Positions 38,401 to 49,300 of a DNA stretch of 64,000 nucleotides are shown piece by piece (position 1 is the first letter of the stretch; each line of letters begins with the position of its first letter). Made by a program: the position numbers and the translations under genes. This DNA is from Cytophagales bacterium (GTDB lineage: Bacteria > Bacteroidota > Bacteroidia > Cytophagales > Thermoflexibacteraceae), in assembly GCA_004294445.1 (NCBI GenBank), contig REAZ01000023.1:1-64000 (forward strand), given 5' to 3'. The notes under the pieces are model-generated. The model worked only from the letters and a program-made list of their open reading frames with translations, did not search any database and had not been told where the DNA came from.

Positions 38401-38811
38401 ATGAGCAGTAAGTATAAATATACGGCAGAGTACGAAATCAATGCGAGTGTGAAGATGATTTACCCATATCTTTCCACAGCAAACGGCTTGGCAGAATGGT
38501 TTGCTGAAGAAGTAAAAATGCTGAAAGACAAGACATTGGATATAGTTTGGGATGGGGAAAGCCACCCAGCGAGGTTAGTTTCTGCACGCACAAATAGTCA
38601 TGTAAAGTACGTTTTTTCTCCCTTGAACCAAGCAGACGAGGAAGACCCTTCTTTTTTAGAGTTTAAACTTGTGCATAGTGAAATGACGGATACCGCTTTT
38701 TTAAAAGTAATAGATTATTCAGAAATGGATAATGAAAAAGACTTGAGAGAACTTTGGGAAAATCTTATCTTTAGTTTGCGAGAACTACTTGGTGCGGGGG
38801 GCAACGAATAA
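38401..38811 (+). CDS. START-like/SRPBCC domain protein
   Basis: A 136-residue single-domain protein of the START-like (AHSA1-related) fold. It starts YKYTAEYEINASVKMIYPYLSTANGLAEWFAEE and ends in a helix. No catalytic residue can be named; it may bind a hydrophobic ligand. Its stop overlaps the next start by one base (TAATG), which indicates coupling. Confidence 0.8.
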   Translation: MSSKYKYTAEYEINASVKMIYPYLSTANGLAEWFAEEVKMLKDKTLDIVWDGESHPARLVSARTNSHVKYVFSPLNQADEEDPSFLEFKLVHSEMTDTAFLKVIDYSEMDNEKDLRELWENLIFSLRELLGAGGNE

Positions 38812-39449
38812 TGACTGCATTACTACTAGGAGCAAGCGGACTGACGGGGGGGCTTTGCCTGCAAGAATTGATGGAAGACCCGACATTTGATAAGGTAATC
38901 ACCCCTTTGAGAAAGGAAATGGTTTTGGCTCATCCCAAATTGGAGCAGGTGATTATAAACTTTGATAAAATAGTTGATAATCAAGATAAATTCAGGGCTG
39001 ATGTAGTTTTTTGTTGCTTAGGCACTACTATCAGAAAGGCGGGTTCGAAGGAAATTTTTAAAAAAATAGACTATGAATACCCACTTCTTTTTGCCCAGCT
39101 TGCTTTGAAGCAAGGTGCAACTACTTTTGTGCTTGTTTCGGCAATGGGAGCGGCTACTAACTCTTTGTTTTTTTATTCGAGGGTAAAAGGGGAGTTGGAA
39201 AGCGAACTCAAAAAACTTGGCTATCAAACACTGATTATCTTGCAGCCTTCTCTTTTGCTTGGCGATAGAAAGGAACAACGATTGGGCGAAGATGTTGCCA
39301 AGATTTTCTCCCCAATTTTCAACTTTTTTACCCCCAAAAAATACAAAGCTATCCACGCAGAGCAGGTAGCAAAAGCAATGGTAAAACTTGCTAAACAAGG
39401 ATTGAACGGGCTGATTGTCAAAGAAAGTGATGAGATAAAGGAAGTTTGA
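38811..39449 (+). CDS. NAD(P)H-binding oxidoreductase, atypical SDR
   Basis: Rossmann protein of 212 residues with the cofactor motif LLGASGLTGGLC at the N-terminus, then FCCLGTTIRKAGSKE and FVLVSAMGA. It resembles HTATIP2/NmrA-like atypical SDRs lacking the classical Tyr-x3-Lys pair. Cotranslated with the START-like protein; substrate unknown. Confidence 0.82.
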   Translation: MTALLLGASGLTGGLCLQELMEDPTFDKVITPLRKEMVLAHPKLEQVIINFDKIVDNQDKFRADVVFCCLGTTIRKAGSKEIFKKIDYEYPLLFAQLALKQGATTFVLVSAMGAATNSLFFYSRVKGELESELKKLGYQTLIILQPSLLLGDRKEQRLGEDVAKIFSPIFNFFTPKKYKAIHAEQVAKAMVKLAKQGLNGLIVKESDEIKEV

Positions 39450-39608
39450 GGTGAGAGAGCTATTTTGACTAAAAAAAATATGAAAAATCAAAAACATCAT
39501 TTTTCATCAATCTGTTTCAAACTAAGTAAATAGCCTTTTTAATTCAAGCTATTTCAGACTTTTCATTGACGATATTAGCAAATTCATAACTCATAATCTA
39601 TATTTCAG

Positions 39609-40079
39609 ATGGCAACTCCAAATTTAGAACTTATTTCGGCGCTCAGAAAGACTGCAAAAAAATTAGAAGAGGGGGCACCCTACCAATGGGGACACATGGG
39701 TAGCTGCAACTGCGGCAATTTAGCCCAAGAAATCAGCAAGTTAAGCAAGGCAGAAATTCATGCCTACGCTATGCAAAATATGCAGGGAGATTGGTCGGAG
39801 CAAACAGAGGCATACTGCCCAGTAAGCAACCAACCTATGGACTTGCTCATGACCAAAATGACAGAGATAGGCTTGACAATGAGTGATTTGAAAAACTTAG
39901 AAAAACTCTCTGATAAAAAAATACTTCAAAGGCTTCCTTCGGAGTTTCGTTTCCTATATCACAACAAGCGCGACCACGTAGTTATGTATATGCGCGAGTG
40001 GGCTACGATGCTCGAAGAGGAGCTATTGGCAGATATTGTATTGCCAAAAATAGAAAATATGGTGGCAGTTTTAGATTAG
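39609..40079 (+). CDS. Conserved hypothetical protein with Cys-rich motif
   Basis: Cytoplasmic protein of 156 residues, mostly helical, that I do not assign to a named family. The notable feature is a possible metal-binding segment: GHMGSCNCGNLAQE near residue 30, with a later CPVSNQPMD near 75. The rest is amphipathic helix. It stands alone. The composition and codon use fit the host genome, so it is likely a real gene. Confidence 0.7.
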   Translation: MATPNLELISALRKTAKKLEEGAPYQWGHMGSCNCGNLAQEISKLSKAEIHAYAMQNMQGDWSEQTEAYCPVSNQPMDLLMTKMTEIGLTMSDLKNLEKLSDKKILQRLPSEFRFLYHNKRDHVVMYMREWATMLEEELLADIVLPKIENMVAVLD

Positions 40080-40111
40080 GTATTTTATCTTTGATGGGAA
40101 ATAGGCTTTTT

Positions 40112-40672
40112 TTATTGGCTTTGCTGCTCTTTCAAAGCAAGCAACTTTCGAGTTTCTTCTATGAAATTCTCTATTTTTTTTGTTTTCAAATCTACAAAAT
40201 AAGCGTGTTGCTGATTTTGAAAAAGAATAATTTTTAGCTGATAAGCACCAAGCCAGCCGTAGTAAATAAGCGAAAGCCCAGAGATTGTCATAGCCATTCC
40301 TATCCAAAAGTGTATAGCCCCCGCCAACGCCGCAACCAATGCCAAAGGAGCTACGATGCCACCAATAATAAGGGGAAAAAGCAGACGTTGGAAATTGGCT
40401 TCTATGCCGCTTACCTTACCCAGAGGCATTATTTTGGTGCTTTCCCCCCAAGATTTGTGCGTAGTTTTTATTCGCAAAGCCTTGTTGGTCAGGAGTAAAT
40501 AGCTATTATTATTGATGGCACATTCTGCCACCACAGATTCTTTTTGCTTAAGCCAGTCAAAATAATAAGTATGATGATAAGTATATATTTGCGGAGTGAG
40601 CGGAGTTTTCTCCGAGTTAAACGTGGGCTTTTTTGTTTGAGTTTGATAATATGAATAGTTGAGATTAGTCAT
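40112..40672 (-). CDS. Hypothetical membrane protein
   Basis: Protein of 186 residues. It opens with an N-terminal cytoplasmic stretch containing TYHHTYYFDWLKQKESVVAE. Two adjacent hydrophobic segments lie at about 105-145 (FPLIIGGIVAPLALVAALAG and MAMTISGLSLIYYGW). Its C-terminal part is basic and predicted cytoplasmic. I recognise no family. Confidence 0.6.
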   Translation of the reverse strand: MTNLNYSYYQTQTKKPTFNSEKTPLTPQIYTYHHTYYFDWLKQKESVVAECAINNNSYLLLTNKALRIKTTHKSWGESTKIMPLGKVSGIEANFQRLLFPLIIGGIVAPLALVAALAGAIHFWIGMAMTISGLSLIYYGWLGAYQLKIILFQNQQHAYFVDLKTKKIENFIEETRKLLALKEQQSQ

Positions 40673-40808
40673 TCAAAAAAATTGGCAAGCAAAATGAATA
40701 GGTATAAATCAGTTTTCCAAAACTACAAAATTCTCCGAATATTTATGAGAAAGTTTTGTATTTTTAACCTTCAAAATTTTATCATATACTTTTCAATAGC
40801 AAAATTTT

Positions 40809-42455
40809 ATGGGTAAGTATTTGTTTGTCATTGTATTAATGTGCTGTTTTTTAAGCATAGGAAAAACTTTTTCGCAGCCGAAAGGTAGTTTAGCTCCAAA
40901 AGAACGAGATATAGAGGACGCACCCGAAGACTCTATAGCTACTCCCGTTTATTACGGAATGTCTTATGAGGCTTTATTAGCCAATTTCGGCAGTCTGAAA
41001 AGCTACGTAGCAACTTTTGGCGATTTGAAAAAAGAGGAATTAGAAAAATATGTTTCGAGCGACCCAATGGAGTCTTTGCAGGAAAAAGAGAAAAAACTTC
41101 GCAGCTTATTAGATACTATTGCTCGATTGATAATATTTATGGAAGCACCTATCAAAAAACGTGAAGCGGAAAGTGCCGCCAAAGAAGTGCAATACACCAA
41201 ATTGCGGAAGGAAGTAGAAAATAGAAAAGAGGAGTATAATACTTTTGTGGCAGACCGAGATAGTAGGCTAAAGCTATTGGACAGCCTATCAAAGCCCGTA
41301 GAAGAAGACACTGTAGTAGTGCAAGAAAGTAATAATGAAGAAGAGGACTGGGGCTATAACCTCTCTGACGATACACAAGAAACAAAGCCAACTACAGCAC
41401 CCTCCGAAGAAAAAACTGACAAAAAGGAGGGCAAAAAAAAGAATACGGGCAAAGAAAAAAAGGAAGACAAAAAAAATGAAAGCAACAAGAAAGCAGACGA
41501 TAAGAAAAAAAACGGCAAAGACACAGGCAGGAAAGAAAAAGAAGTAGATAAAAATAGTCCAGAGGAGAAAGAAAAAGAGGCTATCCGACTCAGGCAGTTA
41601 GCACGAAAGGAAGCAGATGAGAAAAAGGTGCGGGAGGCAAAACAAAAAGCCGAGCAAGAGGCAAAAGCAAAACAAAAAGCCGAGCAAGAGGCAAAAGCCA
41701 AGCAAAAACAAGACGAAAAGCTAAAGGCAAAAAACTCGAAGCAGCAAGAAAAATTTATAGAGAAGGAAGCCATAGCCCTCGACAAGGCGTATGACGACTC
41801 GGTAAAAATGGTAGAAACTTTACAACTATTAGAAGACTCGTTGGCGCGCTCCGAAGAAGACCAGAAAGCATTTGAAGACTCTACTGAGCTATTGCGAAAA
41901 AACCTACAGCCTGTCAAAGAACTTTCCGCCCAAATGCGCGAGGCGTGGGCAAAGTTGCACTATGTTACCCTCAACAAAACGCAAGAAGCAGGGAATGATG
42001 CCGAAGCTGATTTCAATGCAATAATAGACGATTTTCACAATACAAAAATTGATGCCGTACTCAACGAACTCGATAATGCCAGTTTTATTGAACGCATAAA
42101 AACGCTAAGAGATAATATCTTTTTGAGTAAGAGAATCCCAAATATTGATTGTGGAAGCGGAATAGGTAATTTTATGAAAGGCTCTTATTTGGCAAAAGAA
42201 GAAATAGAAAAAGTGTGGGAAGAAATTGGCAAGCAAGTTTGGGGAGTTTCTGAAAAAAATAAAAAGAAATCTCGTGAAATTTCGGCTGAAGAATACAGAA
42301 GCATAGGTAGGAGTGCGGGCTGTGTTGGCTATGTACTTGGTTTAGGAGATGACTGCAATTTAGTCCTTCTCAAGCTCATTGACGAAAGTAAGATTGCCAT
42401 TGTGTGTAAAAAAAATAAGGAAGACGACATGAGTGCAATAAAGCTAATCAAATAA
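40809..42455 (+). CDS. Exported Lys/Glu-rich repeat protein of unknown function
   Basis: A 548-residue protein with a signal peptide (MGKYLFVIVLMCCFLSIG, cleavage near SQPKG). The N-terminal region is helical and includes coiled coil. The middle (about 190-335) is an extremely charged Lys/Glu/Asp linker containing the tandem unit KQKAEQEAKA. A globular C-terminus (about 400-548) includes IPNIDCGSGIGNFMKGSY and Cys residues. It is probably periplasmic or surface-bound. No family recognised. The next gene, pckA, follows with a separate promoter. Confidence 0.75.
   Translation: MGKYLFVIVLMCCFLSIGKTFSQPKGSLAPKERDIEDAPEDSIATPVYYGMSYEALLANFGSLKSYVATFGDLKKEELEKYVSSDPMESLQEKEKKLRSLLDTIARLIIFMEAPIKKREAESAAKEVQYTKLRKEVENRKEEYNTFVADRDSRLKLLDSLSKPVEEDTVVVQESNNEEEDWGYNLSDDTQETKPTTAPSEEKTDKKEGKKKNTGKEKKEDKKNESNKKADDKKKNGKDTGRKEKEVDKNSPEEKEKEAIRLRQLARKEADEKKVREAKQKAEQEAKAKQKAEQEAKAKQKQDEKLKAKNSKQQEKFIEKEAIALDKAYDDSVKMVETLQLLEDSLARSEEDQKAFEDSTELLRKNLQPVKELSAQMREAWAKLHYVTLNKTQEAGNDAEADFNAIIDDFHNTKIDAVLNELDNASFIERIKTLRDNIFLSKRIPNIDCGSGIGNFMKGSYLAKEEIEKVWEEIGKQVWGVSEKNKKKSREISAEEYRSIGRSAGCVGYVLGLGDDCNLVLLKLIDESKIAIVCKKNKEDDMSAIKLIK
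41641..41700 (+). repeat. Two tandem 30-base coding repeats
   Basis: 41641-41670 and 41671-41700 match at 29 of 30 bases and encode the repeated decapeptide of the Lys/Glu linker. The near-identity suggests recent slippage or recombination. Confidence 0.85.
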
Positions 42456-42463
42456 TTTTTCCG

Positions 42464-42471
42464 TAACTTTG
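42464..42471 (+). promoter_or_regulatory. Putative -7 element of the pckA promoter
   Basis: TAACTTTG matches TAnnTTTG, 26 bases before the pckA ATG. No good TTTG is found at the -33 position. Confidence 0.4.
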
Positions 42472-42497
42472 CATAATAACCATAAACAACATTACTA

Positions 42498-44117
42498 ATG
42501 ACTCAAATTCTTGAAACTATCAAGGCAGGACAGATATTTAAAAACCTTTCTCCTGCCGAGCTGGTAGAACACGCACTCAGAAACGGCGAAGGTACGCTCA
42601 CAGATACAGGCGCACTCGCTTGTGATACAGGCAAATTTACAGGGCGTGCGCCCAAAGATAGATATATTGTCCAAGACGATATTACTAAAAATACAGTTTC
42701 GTGGGGCAGTGTAAACCAAGCATTTTCCCCTGAAAAGTTCGACCAACTACTTGGCAAAATGCTAAAATTTGCTGAAGGGAAAACGTTTTATGTAAGGGAT
42801 GCTTATGCAGGAGCAGACAATGCGTACAGACTGAATCTGAATATTATAGGCACGCAGGCATATCATAACTTGTTTGCGTATAATATGTTTTTGCGACCTG
42901 ATTCGAGCGAATTGGCAAATTTTACTGCTGATTTTACTGTTTTTGCCCTGCCCGATTTTGAAGCTAATCCACAAGAAGATGGCACAAAGAGTCCTAATTT
43001 TGTGATTCTGAATTTTACAAAAAAATTAGTCATTATTGGCGGAACAAGCTATACAGGCGAAACAAAAAAGAGCATTTTTAGTGCTTTAAATTTCCTTCTG
43101 CCCACACAGCACAATGTATTCCCTATGCACTGTAGCGCCAACATAGGCGAAAGTGGCGATACTGCTGTTTTCTTTGGCTTGTCTGGCACAGGAAAAACAA
43201 CGCTTTCTGCCGACCCAAATCGCTACTTAATAGGTGATGATGAGCATGGCTGGACTGATAGTGGTGTTTTTAACTTTGAAGGCGGTTGCTATGCCAAAGC
43301 GATTAACCTAAGCCAAGAAAATGAAACTGATATTTATAATGCCATTCGATTTGGGGCTATAGTGGAAAATACGCGTTACTTCAAAGGAACGCGAAACATC
43401 AACTATGCAGATAATTCTGTTACAGAAAATACGAGAGTTTCTTACCCAATTCATCATATTAATAAGATAGCACAACCATCTAAGGGCGGTCTTCCCAAAA
43501 ATATTTTCTTTCTCACTTGTGATTCTTTCGGTATCTTGCCCCCTATTTCCAAACTTACCGCAGGGCAAGCCATGTTTCACTTTATTTCGGGTTACACTGC
43601 AAAAATAGCGGGAACAGAAGTAGGCATCAAAGAGCCTGTTCCTACTTTTTCGGCTTGTTTTGGTGCGCCATTTATGCCCTTGCACCCTACCCAATATGCA
43701 GAAATGCTTGGCAGCCGAATGAAGGCACATCAAGTAAATGTTTGGCTCATCAATACGGGGTGGACAGGCGGAAAATATGGTGATGGAAAGCGAATGAAGC
43801 TACCTCTTACGCGGGCTATGATTACGGCAGCACTCAAAGGAGAGTTAGACAATGTGAAATTTGAGGCACATCCTTCGTTTGGCGTACTCGTTCCTCAATC
43901 TTGTCCTCACGTACCTTCCGAAATTCTCAATCCGCGAGATACTTGGGCAAGCAAAGAAGCGTATGACGAGCAGGCAAATCACCTTGCGGAACTTTTCCTT
44001 CACAACTTCGAGGAGTACAAAGATTTTGCAAATCAGGAAATTATGGAAGGTGCACCCCAAATAATAGACAGCACGTTTAGCGGGGCAAAGGTGAAAAAAA
44101 TGAAAAGGTACGAGTAA
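42498..44117 (+). CDS. pckA: ATP-dependent phosphoenolpyruvate carboxykinase
   Basis: Gluconeogenic enzyme converting oxaloacetate and ATP to PEP. It has 539 residues. The family signatures are RAPKDRYIVQDD, the kinase-1a loop GLSGTGKTTLSADP near residue 230, and IGDDEHGWTDSGVFNFEGGC. Substrate loops include NTGWTGGKYGDGKRMKL. It ends at a strong terminator. Confidence 0.98.
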   Translation: MTQILETIKAGQIFKNLSPAELVEHALRNGEGTLTDTGALACDTGKFTGRAPKDRYIVQDDITKNTVSWGSVNQAFSPEKFDQLLGKMLKFAEGKTFYVRDAYAGADNAYRLNLNIIGTQAYHNLFAYNMFLRPDSSELANFTADFTVFALPDFEANPQEDGTKSPNFVILNFTKKLVIIGGTSYTGETKKSIFSALNFLLPTQHNVFPMHCSANIGESGDTAVFFGLSGTGKTTLSADPNRYLIGDDEHGWTDSGVFNFEGGCYAKAINLSQENETDIYNAIRFGAIVENTRYFKGTRNINYADNSVTENTRVSYPIHHINKIAQPSKGGLPKNIFFLTCDSFGILPPISKLTAGQAMFHFISGYTAKIAGTEVGIKEPVPTFSACFGAPFMPLHPTQYAEMLGSRMKAHQVNVWLINTGWTGGKYGDGKRMKLPLTRAMITAALKGELDNVKFEAHPSFGVLVPQSCPHVPSEILNPRDTWASKEAYDEQANHLAELFLHNFEEYKDFANQEIMEGAPQIIDSTFSGAKVKKMKRYE

Positions 44118-44140
44118 AGAAAAATACAAGTAAAATTATC

Positions 44141-44182
44141 AAACAAAGATGGCATCTTTCTAAAAAGATGCCATCTTTGTTT
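44141..44182. terminator. Bidirectional terminator between pckA and DUF2141 gene
   Basis: A 19-base perfect inverted repeat (44141-44159 with 44164-44182), loop CTAA, A/T-tracts at both ends. It overlaps the stop codon of the minus-strand gene. Confidence 0.85.
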
Positions 44183-44609
44183 AATCTAATAATGTGATGG
44201 TAAGTTCATTTTTTTCTGAAGAATAAACAAACTTACAGTCGTCATATTTAGGACCAGAGAACTTGGGTTTGAAGTTATTAGAAAAAGCATAAGGCTCTTT
44301 CGGAATCCCAAACATACCCGTATTTAACTTGCTGTCGCTGTTTTTATCTTGGTAGATAGCGATGGCGTATTCGCCATATTCTAAATCTGCAATAGTAGCT
44401 ACGGCAGACTTATTTTCGGGTTTTATATTATACCCTTTGAAAGGCTTTTTGTCGCTATCGGGAAAACCGTCTTGTTTGCGATACACGCCTATCAAAATAG
44501 TAGATTTGGCATCTTTGAGTCCTCCAATTGTAATTTTGAGAGATTTCTTTTCTTGGGCAAAACTGCTCAAAACTGTGATTGAAAGAGCAAGAAAAAACAA
44601 ATTTTTCAT
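44181..44609 (-). CDS. Secreted DUF2141 protein
   Basis: Exported protein of 142 residues. Signal peptide MKNLFFLALSITVLSSFAQ. DUF2141 signatures: ILIGVYRKQDGFPD, then LEYGEYAIAIYQDKNSDSKL and GMFGIPKEPYAFSNN. The family is of unknown function, probably periplasmic or extracellular. It starts 6 bases after the TPR gene stop and forms an operon with it. Confidence 0.9.
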   Translation of the reverse strand: MKNLFFLALSITVLSSFAQEKKSLKITIGGLKDAKSTILIGVYRKQDGFPDSDKKPFKGYNIKPENKSAVATIADLEYGEYAIAIYQDKNSDSKLNTGMFGIPKEPYAFSNNFKPKFSGPKYDDCKFVYSSEKNELTITLLD

Positions 44610-44615
44610 ATCTAA

Positions 44616-45968
44616 CTAATTATCAGTAGGTTCTGTACTTACATTTGTATCTAAAACGGGCTGGTCTTCTGCCTTTCCGCCATGAATATTCTCTATTTCT
44701 ACCATTGCGGCATATTTAAAACCTGCAAAATCAGCCTTTTTAAAAGCTGTTTCAGCCATTTTCAAATCTTTACCTGTTTTGCTGTACAGTAACCCTAAGG
44801 CAAAGTTATACTGCGCTCTCAGGTCTTGCTCCAGCGTAGGTACTTTGGTCAAATTTTGTAGAATAGTAATGCCTTCGTCTGGTTTTTTTAATTTGTACAG
44901 GCACATCACCTTCAGAAATGCAATCTGTGTATTCTGAGGTTGTATAACTAAACAAGCATTTGCCGAAGCAAGGGCATCTTGGTATTTCCCCGCGTAGAAC
45001 TGATTTTCGCAAAGCAAAGCAATATTTGCTGCTTTCTTTTGAGGCTCTTTTTCATACTCTGCCGCACGCTTCATAGACTCTATTACTGCATTTTTATCGG
45101 CATTCATGGCAACTATTTTCAGCAATAGGTCATGGGCTTGAGTAAAGTCAGTTTTAATTTTCAAAGCCATTTCTAAATATTTCTTACTTTCCTCTATTTC
45201 GTAAACTTTGTAGTAAGACATTGCCAAATTGAAAAAGTAAGGCGGAGTCATTCTGAAAATAAGCGATTTAAAGGGACCGAAATTAGCCTTGTCAAAAGCC
45301 AATTTTGAATCATTGTATTTTTCTAAGTAGTAATACGCATAGCCTAATTCGTAATAAAACTTGGCAAACTCTTTTGGGTCATCGGTTTTGAGGAGCGAAG
45401 TAGCCTTAAGCATGCTTTGCTTGGCTCTATCGTATGCTCCCTTAGTATTGGCAAGTCGTGCGTCAAAATAAAGCAATGACAAATCGTTCGGAGCCAAAAC
45501 AAGCGCATCTTTGATATGTACCTCGCTATCAGTAAAGCGATTGAGTTTGTTCAAAATTTTAATAATATTGATTTTATATTCTATCTTTTTTGCATTATCA
45601 GTTTCGAGTTTATAGGCGTTTTCAAATGCTTTGATAGCAGGCTCATTGCTCGCTTTGATGGTGTATAATTTTGCTAAGTTGAGGTATGCATTGAGGTTAT
45701 TGTCTTGCATAGCGATTGCTTTCTCAAAATACTGAATAGCATTATCTGCATCTTTTTTAATGAAATACAATTGAGCTTTTCTAAATACAAATTCTGCATT
45801 TTTGGGGTCGGCTTTAATAGCCTTGTCATATTCTATCAGTGCTGCGTCGTAGTTCTTGCTACGCTTAAACTCTTCTGCCTTGAGGACAAAATCTAAGCCT
45901 TCTTGGGCATAGCTCGTCAGGCAGGAAAACAAAAATACAGTGGATAAAAAAATATAAATTTTGCTCAT
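44616..45968 (-). CDS. Periplasmic tetratricopeptide-repeat protein
   Basis: A 450-residue exported protein (signal peptide MSKIYIFLSTVFLFSCL, cleavage after SYA) built almost entirely of TPR helical hairpins, for example AALIEYDKAIKADPKNAEFV and AIQYFEKAIAMQDNNLNAY. It is a protein-interaction scaffold. Upstream partner of the DUF2141 gene; the 350-base region before it is otherwise empty. Confidence 0.85.
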   Translation of the reverse strand: MSKIYIFLSTVFLFSCLTSYAQEGLDFVLKAEEFKRSKNYDAALIEYDKAIKADPKNAEFVFRKAQLYFIKKDADNAIQYFEKAIAMQDNNLNAYLNLAKLYTIKASNEPAIKAFENAYKLETDNAKKIEYKINIIKILNKLNRFTDSEVHIKDALVLAPNDLSLLYFDARLANTKGAYDRAKQSMLKATSLLKTDDPKEFAKFYYELGYAYYYLEKYNDSKLAFDKANFGPFKSLIFRMTPPYFFNLAMSYYKVYEIEESKKYLEMALKIKTDFTQAHDLLLKIVAMNADKNAVIESMKRAAEYEKEPQKKAANIALLCENQFYAGKYQDALASANACLVIQPQNTQIAFLKVMCLYKLKKPDEGITILQNLTKVPTLEQDLRAQYNFALGLLYSKTGKDLKMAETAFKKADFAGFKYAAMVEIENIHGGKAEDQPVLDTNVSTEPTDN

Positions 45969-46317
45969 AAGTTGTCTCTTGTTTGATATATAAAATTAGC
46001 ACCAAAGTAAAATACTAAATTCAGATATAAAGGTAGTTATTTTCTTTTAAAAATTAAAATATTTCTTAGATAAATCACACAAAAGAAATGCCAAGAGCCT
46101 TATAATAGGAGGGGAGATTAGTATGCTATAATAAAATTGTAAAAATTAAGCGGTAGCGTGTTTATCTTTGTATTGATTTTGGTAATGAAAGTTAAAAAAA
46201 ACTTTATTTTAAGGAATCTTTTATAGTTTTGTGAGATATTAGCGAGCATAAATACGATTTTTTGTTTATGCTTTACAAAATAAATTTGCAATTCAATTAT
46301 TTAACAAATCAATATAG
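45969..46317. other. Gene-free divergent intergenic region
   Basis: It separates the TPR gene (minus) and DUF2723 gene (plus) and holds no recognisable gene. TATCTTTG near 46164 fits the -7 box on the plus strand without a good -33. Otherwise it is AT-rich with no clear structure. Confidence 0.5.
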
Positions 46318-49300
46318 ATGAGTTTCAAAAAACTAAACGACATAGTCGGCTGGATTGTTTGTATTATTGCCACTACTGTTTACGTACTGACTGTCGAAGA
46401 AACAGCAAGTTTCTGGGACTGTGGTGAGTTTATCGCCGTTTCCTACAAACTGATGGTGCCGCACCCTCCCGGCGCGCCTTTCTTCCTACTTATGGGCAGA
46501 ATGTTCTCCTTTTTGGCGATGGGAGATGTTTCCAAAGTTGCCTTTTGGATTAATATGATTTCGGTTCTGTCGAGTTCTTTTTCCATTCTATTCCTATATT
46601 GGTCTATTGTTTTGTTAGGGAAAAAACTAATTACTCAACCTGAAAATAATGGAGAATACTCTCTTAGTCAGCAAATTACGCTGATAGGTGCGGGCATTGT
46701 AGGCGCGCTGGCATATACTTTTTCTGATTCATTTTGGTTTTCGGCAGTGGAGGCAGAGGTCTATGGTATGTCTTCTTTTTTTACTGCCTTCGTAGTGTGG
46801 GCGATGCTCAAGTGGGAAACGATTGATAGCCCCGTTCTTGCCAATAAATGGCTAATTCTCATTGCCTACATGATGGGACTTTCTATCGGTGTTCACTTGC
46901 TTAACTTAGTTACTATACCCGCTTTGGGCTTGATATATTACTATAAAAACTATCCAAAAATCACTTTATGGGGTTTGGTGGGTACTATGCTTGTGAGCGG
47001 CGGTCTGATTATTTTGGTGATGACTTTCGTCATTCCTGGGCTGCCAAGTATTGCGGGAAAGTTTGAAATTTTCTTTGTCAATGGACTTAGTATGCCTTTT
47101 GGGTCTGGAGCATTGCTTTTTGCTATCTTGTTTTTGGGTGCAGTTGTGTATGGCATTATCTATTCTATCAAAAAGCAAAATGAAATCCTCAATACAGTGA
47201 TGGTGGGTTTTGCTTTTGTATTGATTGGTTATGCGTCTTATGGCTTGGTGCTGATACGCTCAAATGCCAACACACCTATTGACGAAAATAATCCTGAGGA
47301 CGTGATGTCTTTTGTGTCTTATCTGAAAAGAGAGCAATACGGGGACAGACCTTTGCTTTATGGGCGTACTTTTGCCTCTGAAAGGATAGATGCAGTACAG
47401 ACTGACCCCATGTATCGCAAAGGCAAGGACAAATATGAAATTTATGACTATAAATCGGAAGCAGTTTATGAAAATGAAATGCTACTGCCGCGTATGCACA
47501 GCCAAGGTGAAGACCACCCACAACTCTACAGAGAGTGGACGGGTATGGGAGAAAACGAAAAACCGAATTTTGTATATAATATCTTATATCTGTTCAAATA
47601 CCAACTCGGACACATGTACTTCCGCTATTTCCTCTGGAACTTTGCAGGGCGTGATGGTGATGACAAAGAAGCGGGCTGGGTACTGCCTTGGTCGCCTACG
47701 GATATTCCTGACTCGGCAAAAAGCAAAGCACATGACAATTTTTATATGCTGCCTCTTATGCTTGGCTTGGCGGGCTTATTTTTCCAACTAAGCAGAGATG
47801 AGAAAAACTTTGCCGTAGTGCTAATGTTGTTCTTCTTGACGGGTATTGCTTTGGTACTTTATATGAACTCGCCGCCTGTGGAGCCAAGAGAAAGAGATTA
47901 TATTTATGTAGGTTCGTTTTATGCTTTTGCGATATGGATTGGCTTTGGCGTTATCGGGATAAGCGAATGGACACGCAAATTTATTCAAAACAATACGCTC
48001 AGACCTGCCATAGTTACTGCACTTTGTATGGCTGTGCCGATACTCATGGGGGCAAAAGGCTGGGATAATCACAACCGCTCTAACCGCTATCACTCCATAG
48101 ACCAAGCAAGAAACACGCTTTCAAGTTGCGCGCCTAACGCCGTACTTTTTACGGGTGGGGATAACGATACTTTCCCGCTTTGGTACGTGCAAGATGTGGA
48201 AGGTTTCCGCACAGATGTAAGGGTGGTGGTGCTAAGTTACCTCAGTACAGATTGGTACATCGAGCAGCTAAAACGCAAGGTATATGAGTCAGAACCTTTG
48301 CCTATTTCTTTGGAATATGACCAATTTAAGTCGGGCAAAAATGACTATGTGCCTTTTTATCAGAGAGAAGAAAACAAGCAGTTGGAATCGGGGATTGACC
48401 TGAAAATCTATATGAAGTGGGTAAAAGAGGCAAATCCGAATATTATGGTAGAGCTACAGGGTGGCGGAAGTACATCGAGCTTGCCTTCTAGAAACTTTGT
48501 TCTTAATATAGATAGTGCAAAAGTTGCAGGCATGAATGTTGTTCCTCAGAATAAAAAATCAAGGATAGTACGTCAAATGAGATTTGGCTTGCGTCAAGGT
48601 TCTAATGCCTTGTTTAAGAGTGATTTGATGATTTTGGATATGCTTGCTACGGCAGATTGGAAACGTCCTATCTATTTTAATAATACTTCTGCGAATACTA
48701 CGGCTATCGAACTACGTAGCTACTTGCAAATGGAAGGCATGGCATATAGGGTAGTGCCTTACAAAACCGAAGGCGGCGACTTGGGGGAGGTTGATACAGA
48801 GATTATGTACGAAAATATCAAAAAATTCCAATTCAGAGGCTTTGACGACCCGAATGCTTATCATGACGAAGAATACAGAAAATTTGGGGCTAACGAAAGA
48901 AATACATTTTATCGTTTGGCTTACCAATATTTCTTAGACAAAAACAATGAAAAAGCCAAAGAAGTATTGAACCTAAGCTTGAAACAAATTCCTGATAAAA
49001 GTATTCCTTACGATTATTACATTCCGCGCTACGTCGAACTTTTCCACCAACTTGGAGAGCATAAGCAGGCACAAGCATTGGCGGATACGATAGGCAAGCG
49101 CGCCATCGAGGGCTTGGAATACATTAATAGAAATAAACTCAACAATTTCAGTAACAGTAGCTTGAAAGATAGGAGTTTGCTCGTTCTCAATCAGTTATCG
49201 GTCTTGTACGGGCGGGCAGTGCAGCGAGAAGAAGGCAGAATAGAAAGATTTAATGAACTCAAAGCGAATTTGCAAGGGCAGGTAGGAACGGGAGATTTTG

